Shown here: one piece after another, positions 1 through 11,002 of the stretch
Numbering within the stretch: the stretch's first letter is position 1
Layout: the number at the start of each line of letters is the position of its first letter
Origin: Gonocerus acuteangulatus
Lineage: Eukaryota > Arthropoda > Insecta > Hemiptera > Coreidae
Direction: 5' to 3'
DNA: 64,000 nt
NCBI GenBank assembly: GCA_946811695.1
Contig: OX328123.1
Coordinates: 39,315,136-39,379,135, forward strand
Made by a program: the position numbers and the translations under genes
The notes under the pieces: model-generated
Told to the model about the DNA's origin: nothing
Database searches by the model: none
Seen by the model: only the letters and a program-made list of their open reading frames with translations

Positions 1-1290
1 TAGCTGTAAAAAAAAAAACTGAGGACCAAAACTTAAAATCTGTTCTACAGATGATTGAATGTCTTAAACGTCAAATCAAGGTGGCGATATTGAGGATAAT
101 GTAGTTTATACGAGACAAATATATGTTTCAAGTGTAGAAGTAAAACAAGAACTGTCACAACGCTTGTCTTTGTTTTTACGAGCTTGTGACCGTAGACTCT
201 ACTGTTGTTTTCTTCACAACTACATGCATTAAAGCTTCTTGTGACCATGATTGTCTTTCTAAGCGGTTTTCAAGTTTAGTAGTTTCGTTTTTGTCACACT
301 CTGATTGATGTCTGCAATTGCCATCAATCCAGAACCACGTTGGTCGACCATAAACTCGTGTTCTTGTGCCCCAATCACTCAATTGAGTCTTAGAAACAAG
401 ACTATCGCACTCAAATCACAAATTTTACTTCTTGCCGGTACACAAGTACTGACAAGTCTGTGCGGTGATTCATAGGTGGCGCGTCACCGCGGTGCGACGG
501 TCTGGCTTTCCCCCACCCCTTGCTTCAAGTTGACGCTTGACGTGAAATTGTCTTCATTATTTCACTTAAAACAACAATTCCAACCAGGTTTTAGTTATAT
601 TTAAGGTTTAAACCAAGAACCACACAAATATCAAAGTACTGCAGAATTTCAAAAATGTGCTGAAATTTACGACTTTTAGGCCTTGTGCGGGAGACCTACC
701 TAAATGATGTGATAAATTTTTGAAATATTTTTTTTTTATCGTTTTTTGTGCTTATTGTTAGTGGAATTTTAACTTGCAACGTAGAATAAAAGTGTTTTAG
801 GTTACTTTAATATTTTTGTAAAAATTGACTTAGTAAATTTTCTAAAATTTAGGCCTTGTGCGGGAGACCTAAACATTTTTTAAAAAATCCAAAATTTTGT
901 GTGGTACTTTGTGGTGTCTAGTAGCAACTATTTTTCAACTTGGAATTTGGAAACAAAAAAAAGTTAAAAATCGATACACCCTAATGTCCAGGCTAATAAA
1001 ATATATATGACCGTTGATAATTAGCTGTTTAGAATAAAGGAGTTCGTGGTTAAAAATCGACATAGTTCTAATTCGTATGTTACCATATAATGCATGTTTT
1101 TTTTTTTTTTAATTTTTAATAATAGTCAACGCAACTTAGGCGATTAAAATCCTGTAGGATTTTATAGGTACAATTGATAGGATATTGTAGGTAAATTATA
1201 AAAAGTAACAATGTAGTAATGATGAAGAACTATTAGGGCAACCGTACAAGTACAAACAGATCTCGATGTTATCGTCAGAAACACATTGTG
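1..1290. other. Intergenic, no gene seen
   Basis: AT-rich sequence with no ORF resembling a known family. A 20-mer, AGGCCTTGTGCGGGAGACCT, occurs twice (678-697 and 851-870), 173 bp apart and each in an A/T-rich setting, which suggests an old local duplication or two remnants of one repeat. I see nothing else supportable. Confidence 0.5.
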
Positions 1291-1308
1291 CGAAAAAGGC
1301 CACCAGTA

Positions 1309-1479
1309 GGATCTCCCCGCAGTCTAGTGGCTAATAAGCGGAAGATGGGGGTTCGAGTCCCACCTGCAGCAGGTATATTTCTTATTTCAGGACCCGTAGA
1401 GAAAATTCTCTGCATGCACCATGGATCTCAGCGCGAGTGGCATAGATGTCGGTGCACCGTAAAAAAAAAGAAAAAAAAA
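1309..1479 (+). mobile_element. tRNA-derived SINE, copy 1
   Basis: The 5' part resembles a tRNA: an A-box-like stretch (AGTCTAGTGGCTAATAAGCG) followed by a B box (GGTTCGAGTCC). An unrelated body follows, then a tail ending CATAGATGTCGGTGCACCGT and an A-rich run. Copies at 12.3 kb and 35.2 kb share head, body landmarks (a CAGCAGGTAT-like stretch, CACCATGGAT) and tail, so this is a SINE family and not a tRNA gene. Such elements are transcribed by RNA polymerase III from the internal boxes and mobilised by a partner LINE. I could not identify a clean target-site duplication here. Confidence 0.8.
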
Positions 1480-1568
1480 TATGCGTAAGTAAATAACTTA
1501 GAAACTTCGGTCTGCAAAGGAAAAGGCAAGTTTGTTTGTTTTTTGTTTTTTGTTTTTTTTTAATTGGT

Positions 1569-1599
<31 letters not shown>

Positions 1600-2154
1600 T
1601 TATAACTTATTATTTTTATGAAATCTAAAATTATTCGTTCATGACTTGTGGGCGTTCTTTTTTTGTAGTATGCAGTCTGTCAGAATGTGCTTAACAGTAA
1701 TTGTCCAATTGTAGTATCGGCAAATTGGCCTGTCTTATATAGCCACTGGCGGCACAGGACTACTTATCGTCTCTTACACAGCGCTTGCTTCCAGGCCGTA
1801 CACGAACTGTATTTTTAATCTCCCTTAATTTATTTTCTCTTGAGCAACCGGTTTCTTGCCGCATTTGCATTATTCTTTTTTCGGATTCAGTCTGCAAGTT
1901 TTGATTCGTCAAGCTGTTATTGTTGATAAGCTAATATTGTTGATTTAACCTTCCGTATAAAAAAGAAAATAAGAAAGAAAAAAAAAAGGAAGTTTCTCTG
2001 AAACGACCTAAACCCAGAATGTTGAGAGATTTAATATGACCTTAAGAGTTAGAGATCCTTAATGAAACGCACCCCCCCCCCCCCCCCCCGAAAAAAAACA
2101 AAAACATAAAGATATGTCTAGACGATTTTTTTAGACATTAAAACACAAGCAAGC

Positions 2155-2156
<2 letters not shown>

Positions 2157-2250
<94 letters not shown>

Positions 2251-2319
2251 ATCAATCAATCAATCAATAATTACTGTATTTTGTAAATTACAATTACAAT
2301 TTACAGGGGTAATTATTGA

Positions 2320-2383
<64 letters not shown>

Positions 2384-2482
2384 GGACCTATGATTTGAGG
2401 GTAAGGGTCAACTTCATAAGCAAGTTTTCCTTCTCAAAATTAACCACATCAGATTTTCATTATTTTTAGTTATATATGTGTG

Positions 2483-2556
<74 letters not shown>
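2157..2556. repeat. Compound CT/TA/ATCA microsatellites
   Basis: A (CT)n run passes directly into a (TA)n run, then (ATCA)n repeats; further TA tracts follow near 2322-2382 and 2487-2556. The last tract abuts a diverged TAGCTGTTACCCGGTGTGCAA motif resembling the 5' end of family C, so the final microsatellite may have grown at the edge of an old insertion. Confidence 0.85.
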
Positions 2557-2557
<1 letters not shown>

Positions 2558-3539
2558 TAGCTGTTACCCGGTGTGCAATGCTACACCTACTTTATATTAA
2601 ATATCTGTAGCCGGGCTTACCATGCTTTATATTAAATAGTTGTAACCCAGCTTCCATGGTACGCCTACTTTATATTATATATTTAAAAAAATGAATGATT
2701 ATATTATATTTGACCAAATTATGAGAATATAAGATAATAAATTGAGAGCTCGGCTGAAAAATTTATTTTCCATTTTTTTTAAAAGAAAGTGGGATGGAAA
2801 ATAAATGAATCCTTATTTTTTAAAAAGTACCCTTATTTTAAAATGGTATCACAATTAAATGATTCCAAATAATTTAACTGCAATACCGGTTTAAAGAAAA
2901 TCCAAACCAAACTCCCTGTGTTTAATGTTTTTAAAGAAAAAAATATGTGGTCCATAAATAAATATTCATAAAAAATAGCAATACAAATGAGGCATTTAAT
3001 TAAGGTTATGATTAGTTATAAGTTGTAATAACCTACAACTGAAACTATATTCTTTACTTTCATTGATTTTTTTTTAAATATAATATTTATTTATTTTAAG
3101 GGCTTCGCATCTAAAGCTAAAACCTCAACCTTGCGCAAATATAATATTAATATGTTATATTGTTAACCTGTTCATGTAATAATCCGTAACTGGGTTTTTT
3201 TTATGAATGAAAAATTAGGTAAGTGGTGCAGGGTTTATGTTATTTATGCCAAAAGGAAAGTTTTAAAAACATAGTTGGTTGTTTCAAATACACTTTCACA
3301 TATTTTTGTTCACTTTTTTTTCCTTTCTATTAAAGCTTCTGTTTCAAATTTTATGGCTCATGAGCTCTTCTATAAGGATAGTCCTTCTATCATAGTAAAT
3401 AGGGGCCTCTAAGAATAAAAACAAATTTGATATTTTTCTTGCAGTTATGGTCAACAATGAATTAAAGGTATTTGGGAATTTCAATAACGACATTGACTTG
3501 GCAAGCAACAATATTTTTACCAGAATTGCAACCGTATTT
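2557..3539. other. No gene seen; two diverged short repeats
   Basis: AT-rich. At 2567-2660 a stretch reading roughly CCGG(T/C)...ATGCTACACCTACTTTATATTAAAT is repeated about two and a half times with divergence. I find no coding features. Confidence 0.4.
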
Positions 3540-4275
3540 AAACATTTAGTCCAAGAGCTGGTAACACACTTTTCAAGTGTTTTATGTGCCTTTAAATTGT
3601 GCTATAGTGGGTCTCTAGTGTAGATAAAAAGTTAAGTATGTGGTTGCTGGACATACCTTGAAACACCAGGCACTGCGCATGGTAATCAGTAACAAACTAT
3701 GGGCCAAAAATAGTGTTTTATTCAGAAGCCATAAGTTTTTAATGTAAAATTAAGGCAATTCTATAATGAAATAATATATAAGGCAGACACTTTTAAGTGG
3801 GATACATATAAAAAAAACCGAAGTGGGTTTTTTGTAATATTAAATGAAGTCTCTTCTTCACACTGCTATTTAAACACCATAAATGAAAATAATTACAAAA
3901 GGGCAGACACTTTTTGTGAGGTGTAGTAATCAGCAAACATGAAAATAAATTCAGCCGATGATAGACTTCAATACACTGCGTGTAACCGTAAGAGTGAGTG
4001 AGAGCACCAATCATCTGGACAGGACAGTTATGGCTGTTCTAGAAATAAAGCAACTTGCCTTAATTATACATTAAAGATTGTTGGCTTCTGAATAAAATAC
4101 CATTTTAGTGACATATTTTTTTAACACCTTTCCCCTATGTGCAGTACCTGGTGTTCCAAGGTATGTCCAGGATACACATATATGCCTTACCTATCCACGA
4201 GATGCAATACACCAAAATTCCAAGGTGCATAAAACACTTCATCAAATGTGCGTTACCAGCTCTCCGACTAAATCG
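3540..4275. mobile_element. Long-armed inverted-repeat element (fold-back type)
   Basis: The left arm (about 3540-3765, reading CCAAGAGCTGGTAAC...) reappears reversed and complemented at about 4045-4275 (...GTTACCAGCTCTCC). The arms are about 220 bp and clearly diverged, but share landmarks such as GGACATACCTTG, ACACCAGG and TTTTATTCAGAAGCCA. The central part of about 280 bp has no coding potential. This architecture fits a non-autonomous DNA transposon with long inverted repeats. I could not define a target-site duplication, so the class is unassigned. Confidence 0.7.
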
Positions 4276-4888
4276 TGACAGTCAGAGGATATAACTATCA
4301 GACAAAAGAAAGCATACATCAGAATATAATGATTAAATTATGATGGATATTAAATTAATAAAAAATTGCATGGAAAATGTAATTACTTATTCATTTATTA
4401 GAACACCACAATTCACGTGACTTCCTCTTCTTATAAAAATAATATTTTAATACATTAATTTATCTGCAAAAAAAAAAAAAATAGCATGCAAAAGAAATAT
4501 AAGCAGAATAACTTTATTAAAAAAAAAATTAAAGTTAGGCTGCCCAAATTAATAGGGTTGCAAAACCATACAGCTCTTATAATAATAAAATAATGTTTCA
4601 AAATGAGGTGAAAATTAATTCATTTATATACATTCATTTGTATGATTATAAACATTTATGTAATTTATTATGTACATCTATCTATATGCGAATAAAAAAA
4701 TAAGTTAAATATAACAACATTTAATATAATATTTTAATAATATTTGCATATGTATGTGAGAGAATTAATTTCAAGTTCATAAATTTAAGTCCTTTACATA
4801 ATGAAATTGTTCACAAAGGAGTTTTTAATGTTTAAAAAAATCTTTATGTTTAAAACAAAAAGTTCTATCTTTTTGGAAAGTCTTGGAA
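4276..4888. other. No gene seen
   Basis: Very AT-rich, with A runs and nothing that looks coding. It lies between the inverted-repeat element and the copia fragment. Confidence 0.4.
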
Positions 4889-4890
4889 CT

Positions 4891-5284
4891 TTAAACTTCA
4901 CTTAAAGCTACATATTCTACATATGTAGACTCTTCTGTAACATCTTTTTTCTTTCTCGATTTCCAGTATAATACATTACCAAATAACCTAATAAGAAAAC
5001 CAGTGGTGGATTTTCCTTCTAAATGATCATTTAAGAATATAGTCTCTACATCCATCTGTTCAACATTTAGACCCATTTGATATCTTCAACTTTCTTATTT
5101 CAACAAAATCTCAAGCATTATTTTGTTTCAAACTATCTATTTCTCTATCCCAAAAATCACAATCGCTTGAACTTTATCAGATTCACCCTCAGCCAATCCA
5201 ATACTGCTTATGTTTTCTTGGATAACATCAAGATGCCTAGCGACAATGATTTTATTATTCAAAAGTACTTTATGATGATTAGAT
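4891..5284 (-). pseudogene. Ty1/copia pol fragment with internal deletion
   Basis: Read on the minus strand from 5284, a degraded frame contains LNNKIIVARHLDVI, like the segment at the end of copia integrase. After stop codons comes QMDVETIFLND, matching the copia reverse transcriptase QMDVKTAFLNG motif. This runs directly into KSTTGFLIRLFGNVLYWKSR and STYVEYVALSEV, matching the start of copia RNase H (WKSKKQ...STEAEYVALSEA). Most of the reverse transcriptase is missing, so RT and RNase H motifs are fused in one 61-codon frame by deletion. The upstream end stops exactly where the Penelope-like element begins, suggesting the latter inserted into or beside it. It is non-functional. Confidence 0.72.
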
Positions 5285-5376
5285 AGTTAGCCGTCGAGGT
5301 GATAAGTAAAGATGGAATGGTTGGGATTCGGCTAAATAAACCTCAATGTGATTTTGTTTTAAAAAATCGATATTTC

Positions 5377-5412
5377 GGACGTTTCGGCTACTCATTGGTA
5401 GCCTTCGTCAGC
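5377..5412 (-). ncRNA. Hammerhead-ribozyme-like motif in Penelope end
   Basis: The minus strand reads CTGACGA, then stem II GGCTAC-CAATGA-GTAGCC, then GAAA, CG, UC. These are the conserved hammerhead strands (CUGANGA, GAAA, UH). Stem III is only the palindrome ACGU, as described for small Penelope-associated hammerheads that cleave as dimers. Stem I pairing (UUUUAG with CGAAAU) is weak and has a mismatch. Core residues are intact; activity is untested. Confidence 0.68.
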
Positions 5413-5911
5413 TAAAATGACAAAAAAAGAAATTAATACAGAAACAAAAAAAAGTTTATAATTGTGATAGGTAACAGAACTATAAATACAATTAACTTAT
5501 AAAAGAGCATATCGTCTTAAATTCTTAGAATGAGTAGAATGAAAAAATAAATAGGTACAATAATTGATTTTAATAGTAATTAGTAACATTAATTGATTTT
5601 ACAAAGAAATAAGAAACTACATACCAATGACAAATATAGTAGCTAATAGTAACATTAATTAATTTTACAAAGAAATAAGATACTACATACCAATGGAAAT
5701 GCCGAGCGGCAGAGGAAGACCAAGATTGGCAATTAAGTAACCATTGTGAAAGTGTCTAAGGAAAAAGGAATCTACTGGGGTATATGTAACTGAAAACAGC
5801 AGGTGGTGGGAGAAAGGTCGGTAAGGATCAAAAGGTATGTTTATGACATTATATGACAGGAAAGGAGAAAAAGGTGTTAATGGAAGGATACCCAAGGGGC
5901 ATGGGAAAAAT

Positions 5912-6210
5912 CTAGGTGGAGGTCGGGAGTTTTTGGAAAATATTAGCGTACATAGGAGAAATGCCTTGTTTGTCAGTTTTGAAGTTTATATTGTTTTTGT
6001 TTAAGTTTATGTGTACACATTCCGAGATCTGAAGTCTTTTTTTATTTCGTTGTGTAGAAAGAATTTTCGTGTCGTCGAAGTTAAAAGTGTGTTTTTGCGT
6101 AATGGCGTGTTTAGCAAGTGCAGATTTATCTATTTCTTTATTAGTGATGGTTCGTTTATGTTGTGTAAGACGTGAGTGAATGTCATTTATGGTTTCTCCT
6201 ATGTATACAC
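5912..6210 (-). pseudogene. GIY-YIG endonuclease domain of Penelope-like element
   Basis: The frame encodes YGVYIGETINDIHSRLTQHK, then KSALAKHAITQKHTFNFDD, then a basic segment and SECVHI. This follows the order of Penelope-type GIY-YIG nucleases: VYIGET for the GIY-YIG core, R and H in the helix (SRLTQHK), the ALAKHA motif, and a closing E. The encoded piece is about 100 residues. It lacks the upstream CCHH/linker and reverse transcriptase, and its N-terminal codons fall inside the palindrome at 6173-6245, so translation upstream reads the inverted copy. It ends with a stop near 5912. Confidence 0.8.
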
Positions 6211-6245
6211 CATACATAGGAGAAACCATAAATGACATTCACTCA
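6173..6245. repeat. Perfect 34-bp palindrome at truncated Penelope end
   Basis: Positions 6173-6206 are the exact reverse complement of 6212-6245, separated by five bases (ACACC). The left arm is the coding strand complement for the GIY-YIG core (VYIGETINDIHS), so the nuclease core is duplicated head to head exactly where the element is truncated. Perfect identity suggests recent origin or a snap-back synthesis event during insertion. Confidence 0.9.
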
Positions 6246-7130
6246 AACCGCGACAAAGGGAATTCATCACTAAACACTTAAATAACAATAAACAATAGTG
6301 AACAATTGTGAAGAAATTAACTTGAGGGCAATCTTACTATAATCATCTATAAATGAAACAAAATATTTTTCACCTTTGAGACTCACAGTTAAAAAAGATC
6401 CACATCAGTGTAAACAATTCCAAAATACTTTTAGCCTTGTTCCTATTGTTTTCTTCACCAACTTTGGTCTCCAATCTTCACCAACTTTGGTCTCCTTTGC
6501 CTTATCAATGACATTTACACACTTCATCAGTTTAAAAAAAAAGTTAAGCGTTTCTCCACATACTAAAACCCTCTCTATCAAATACCAGTACAAACATATT
6601 CATTTAACAGAAAAGCGAGTGAGAGATTACTTCAACCGAATACTGTAACCGACATTGCAACCTTCCTTTACTAAAGAGATAAAAAAACTACGTCTCAACA
6701 AAAGTATTGAAACTATTAAAGTTCTGAATAGAAACATGAACACTTAATTATATGATATTAGTCCAAATTATGATTAGATAAACACAGAACATTTTTATGA
6801 TATACTTACTTATACGATATTAGTCTATATTCTGGTAAGAGAAGTGTTGCCCTAGGCAATCAAATCAAAATTGATTTGATATGAAGAAAACTGATCTGAT
6901 ATTAAGAAAATTAATCTTAAAAAATATGATATTTTATTATATCCAAACTCTGAGAATATAAACCTACTATTTAGTTAAACAAACAAAGGTTTTGTATTGC
7001 ACTTCTTCTTAGAAGGAGGGGCAACACTGGAAAGAAAATGCCGATTTCTGACTATTAACTCTTCTGTATATGACAGTTTCGAACTCGTTACTTCCAAACT
7101 ATGAATCCTAGAAGATATTGAGCTAGCCTA
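6246..7130. other. No gene seen
   Basis: AT-rich and non-coding. It contains a small direct repeat (CCAACTTTGGTCTCC twice at 6459-6495) and diverged repeats of a TATGATATTAGTC-like stretch near 6750-6830. No recognisable protein. Confidence 0.4.
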
Positions 7131-7133
7131 CGG

Positions 7134-8063
7134 CCGCTAAAAAAGTTACGGCCGCTTTTTGAATTTTCAAAATCGCAACTTTTTCAGTTTTAGGGGTGCG
7201 TGTTTTTTTTTATGGTCTCAATACATTCGAAATCGTTTGTAGTTGATAGTAGTGAACGAATTTTCGTTTGTAGTTGCCTAGAAAAAAAGTTAGGCCCGCT
7301 TTTTGAATTTTCAAAATCGCAACTTTTTCAGTTTTAGGGGTGCGTGTTTTTTTATGGTCTCAATACATTCGAAATCGTTTGTAGTTGATAGTAGTGAACG
7401 AATTTTCGTTTGTAGTTGCCTAGAAAAAAAGTTAGGCCCGCTTTTTGAATTTTCAAAATCGCAACTTTTTCAGTTTTAGGGGTGCGTGTTTTTTTATGGT
7501 CTCAATACATTCGAAATCTTTTGTAGTTGATAGTAGTGAAAGAATTTTCGTTTGTAGTTACCTAGAACAAAAGTTAGGCCCGCTTTTTGAATTTTCAAAA
7601 TCGCAACTTTTTCAGTTTTAGGGGTGCGTGTTTTTTTATGGTCTCAATACATTCGAAATCGTTTGTAGTTGATAGTAGCGAACGAGTTTTCGTTAGTAGT
7701 TGCCTAGAAAAAAAGTTACAGCCGCTTTCTGAATTTTCAAAATCGCAACTTTTTCAGTTTTAGGGGTGTGTGTTTTTTTATGGTCTCAATTCATTCGAAA
7801 TCGTTTGTTGTTGATAGTAGTGAATGAATTTTCATTTGTAGTTGCCTAGAAAAAAAGTTTGGCCCGCTTTTTGAATTTTCAAAATCGCAACTTTTTCAGT
7901 TTTAGGGGTGCGTGTTTTTTTATGGTCTCAATACATTCGAAATCGTTTGTAGTTAATAGTAGTGAAAGAATTTTCGTTTGCATTTGCCTTGAAAAAAAGT
8001 TACAGCCGCTTTTTGAATTTTCAAAATCGCAACTTTTTCAGTTTTAGGGGTGCGTGTTTTTTT
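7134..8063. repeat. Tandem satellite, about 142-bp unit, about 6.5 copies
   Basis: The anchor GGCCCGCTTTTTGAATTTTC (or CAGCCGC variant) recurs at about 7151, 7293, 7435, 7577, 7720, 7861 and 8004, giving unit lengths of 141-143 bp. Each unit includes AAATCGCAACTTTTTCAG, TTAGGGGTGCGTG, a T run, ATGGTCTCAATACATTCG and TTTGTAGTTGCCTAG. Units differ by a few substitutions (for example GGCCCG versus CAGCCG), with no obvious higher-order pattern. ORFs across it are by-products. Confidence 0.95.
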
Positions 8064-8136
8064 GTAACTAAAATAAAATAAACTAATACAAAACCATATA
8101 TGTAGAAATTTATTTTCTTCACCCTAAAAGCCGACA

Positions 8137-8290
8137 GCCAACGGTCATAGTTGAATACACCATTTGCCTTTACTTAGACCATCGTAGTTAAGCAACAAAG
8201 GGCGTGGCGAGTATTGGTCACCGCAATGGAAAACTTATGTGCCAAAGGCAATATTAAAGGTTGGTAATCTGTAGATAGCTCGGAGGCAAA
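8137..8290 (+). mobile_element. Diverged 5S-rRNA-derived SINE
   Basis: Starts GCCAACGGTCATAG, continues through ATCGTAGTTAAGCAACAAAG and GGGCGTGG, which align with 5S rRNA landmarks (GCCAACGACCATACCACG, GATCACCGAAGTTAAGCAAC, GGGCGTGGTCAGTAC). It then shows GGTTGGTAATCTGTAGATAG, matching the tail GGTGGCAACCTATAGATAG of the better-preserved copy at 61.1 kb, and ends in an A run. It is far too diverged to be a 5S gene, and the post-5S tail marks it as a SINE. Confidence 0.72.
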
Positions 8291-8299
8291 AAAAGTATT

Positions 8300-9983
8300 A
8301 TATAACTCATTAATGTTCAGATGGATGAATTTAAAAAGCTACATAAATTGTCGAATATATAGTAATGAGAGATAGTCTATTATAATGAGAGAGTACTATC
8401 TTCCCTATTGGACGAGGAATGGATGGATACCGGACCCGGAGGGATTACAATGCAATGTAATCCTAGGGATCCGAGAATGGTCATCAGTTCGCAGGCTTGT
8501 CAATTATACAGCTGTCCGCCTCATCCGATTCACTTTCACTACCAATAATTTAACCTGCAATTTCAATATGCTTTAATATGGGACTATTGGTCAGGGATTC
8601 AGCAGTATTGCTCCTTTGGAAGCCCCCTCCACCCACACATCTCTCTTGTTATAACTGCTTCTCAACTTACTGAAGTTCAAATTGTATCTGCTAACGTTAT
8701 TATAGTTATTATCATCTGATCCTGTAATAATATATATCTAAATAAAATACAAGTTTTTACATTTCATACTACACATTTCATGATATTCTTAATAAAAGAC
8801 ACAAAAACCTCAGTACAAATATTTCTGCCTATGCATCTGAATTGGTGAATGAAATTTTGTCCTTTGTAGACTCAACGAAAGCTGACAATGGACCTTTGAT
8901 ATTTTGAATATCTTTTAATAACGTGGATATTTCTTCTGATTAATGGTCATGTCGAACATTAGTTCACTCTTAAACCTTTCGGTACTGAATAAGATAGAAC
9001 TTTTAAGAGTATCGTTGGAGTGGAAAATTACGCAGGCCTGGTCCCAGTGGCTAAGCCAGACCCTCTACGCCTCTGTGTGTGCATTAGGTGTAAAACAAAT
9101 ACTCCATTGCCTATTAAGTTAAATGTAAACATTCATTCAACAAATTGTATATTGATTTCTTAAATATGCAGCAATCAATGTCTTGATAATGACGTACTTA
9201 CTTCCAAAGCGCTCTAACTGGCGGACCAAACCCATTAGATTATTTACCTAATTTAATATTTGTGTTGGAATAAATAAATAAATATTTTTTGATTTCCCTT
9301 ACCTTCTATTGCCTACCTGAGCCTATTGGACATAGAAGAAACCTGCTTTAAGGTCTCAAAAATCGGTATCTTTACCATTCTTAAGTCTACTTAAGTTCTT
9401 CCTTGTTGTGGCTTATTGGACACTTCGTGATATGCCGTTTTAAATTATCCCACAGGCATTAATTGGGTTTCATGTGAGGAGATTAAGTCGGTGGACTGGT
9501 CATTTTTGGCAATTGTAAAGGGAGTTGTTAATTTCAGTGGACAAGACTGGTGATTTCCCTGACAGGAAGTGAACTTACCCTAGATTCCTAAGCTGTTCCT
9601 ACTCAGTATTAAATTTTGTTTTTAGAATATCACAATACAATGCTTAATTAAATTTCTCATCAGCCGCCAAACACCCCCACACCATAAAAGAGCATCCCCG
9701 TGTTTCATTGTAGTCTGTAAATATGTTCTTTTTTCTCCAAAGCCTCGTTGTTTTTTCCTTATTAAAATAATAAATAAGTTAAGTGTTTGTCATATCCAGT
9801 TATTCAGGAAAATATCCCCAAAAAATTATACTCATACTATTTTTTTACATCTCAACAGAAATTGTGACTTTTTTTCAATAAATATAGATAATAAATATAT
9901 CCCAGCTAATATCAAAATTCTCCTATCAGCCATAGATAAGGATAAGTAGCCAATGTTTTGAAGTGCAGGACTTGCATAACAGA
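8300..9983. other. No gene seen
   Basis: AT-rich, unique-looking. Short ORFs have no recognisable motifs. I see no inverted repeat or tandem structure of note. Confidence 0.4.
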
Positions 9984-10110
9984 CTATAGTCCGCCCGCAA
10001 ACAAAAGAACCAGTCAGTGCGCATGAGCTGCAACCAGCCCATGCGTGAGAAGGACTAGCTCCCCTACGACCACGCCCCTTCTGGTTCTTTTGTTTGCGGG
10101 CGGACTATAG
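9984..10110. mobile_element. 127-bp MITE with perfect 30-bp terminal inverted repeats
   Basis: The first 30 bases, starting CTATAGTCCGCCCGCAAACA, are the exact reverse complement of the last 30. The core is GC-rich compared with surroundings and itself contains a partial inverted repeat (GCGCATGAGCTG ... CCCATGCGTGAG). The termini include TATA, compatible with TA-type target duplication, but the superfamily cannot be decided from one copy. Confidence 0.85.
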
Positions 10111-10170
10111 GATAATCATCATGTAGGTGAGATTACCAGGTTATTACAATAGTTTTTTTCCTTTATATAT

Positions 10171-10942
10171 CCAACTAGCTGACTACCCGTGCTTTACCAC
10201 GGCCAAAAAGTATTTTTTAAATTGCGTTTTCTATCAAATTTGAAGTTTTAAGCACTTATCTCTTCGATTGACATCGCCCCATCGAACATTACAACAGAAT
10301 CTTTATGGTCGAAAATTTAGTAAACTTTCGGATAGCAGCCTTCTATTTACTACGATTTACCAACCGTTTCCGCGATATTTTAGAAAATATACTGAGATCC
10401 GAAAGCTTTGTATCGCCATTAATACAATTTTTTCCCATATACTTCTTACTTCCAAACGGTACCAAAGTTTAAATATCTTAGATTAGATGCTAATTACCCT
10501 AGCAGTAGAAGCACCCATATAAAAAAACATCTTAGATTAGATGAATGTCAAATACCTGGTACAAGTTTCAAGTGAAGCAATCATCGTTTCTGAATACCCA
10601 AACAGAAAATTAGTTTAGAAAAGTATTTCTATCAATTTTTCTCGTAAACAGTGACAGAAATCGCTTTAAAAATGGTTTCATTCGTTTTCCTACGTTAAGG
10701 AACCTATATAACGCATACCTGCAAGCATATGGACTCGAAAAATGTAAGCGTTCCGATTTATTCGCGCAAATTTTGCTCCAATAACCATGTTCCAGAGCAC
10801 GGATTCAGCTGGTTATTGAACTTGAACTTTTAAATGAGAAGAAAGATTTTTTTAACTAATGTTATCAAAATCGGAACATTTTTGAGCCGATGAGGGCCTT
10901 CTTAATAATTCAAAACCCCCTAAAAGGATTTGAACATTTGAA

Positions 10943-11002
<60 letters not shown>

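Larger units (their letters stand above)
5279..6211 (-). mobile_element. 5'-truncated Penelope-like element
   Basis: On the minus strand the sequence runs from a GIY-YIG endonuclease coding fragment (near 6211) through a non-coding stretch to a terminus reading ...GCCGAATCCC...CCTCGACGGCTAACTATC. The same terminus occurs on the plus strand at 30.2 kb and in variant form at 54.0 kb. The reverse transcriptase expected upstream of the endonuclease is absent, so the copy is 5'-truncated. A hammerhead-like motif lies in the terminal part. Penelope-like elements encode reverse transcriptase plus GIY-YIG nuclease and carry ribozyme motifs in their terminal repeats. Confidence 0.8.

Noticed and set aside
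7859..8047. ORF across the 142-bp satellite
   Set aside because: A by-product of a tandem non-coding repeat whose unit (142 bp) is not a multiple of three.
7134..8063. CRISPR-like array
   Set aside because: Whole 142-bp units repeat with no unique spacers, and the context is eukaryotic.
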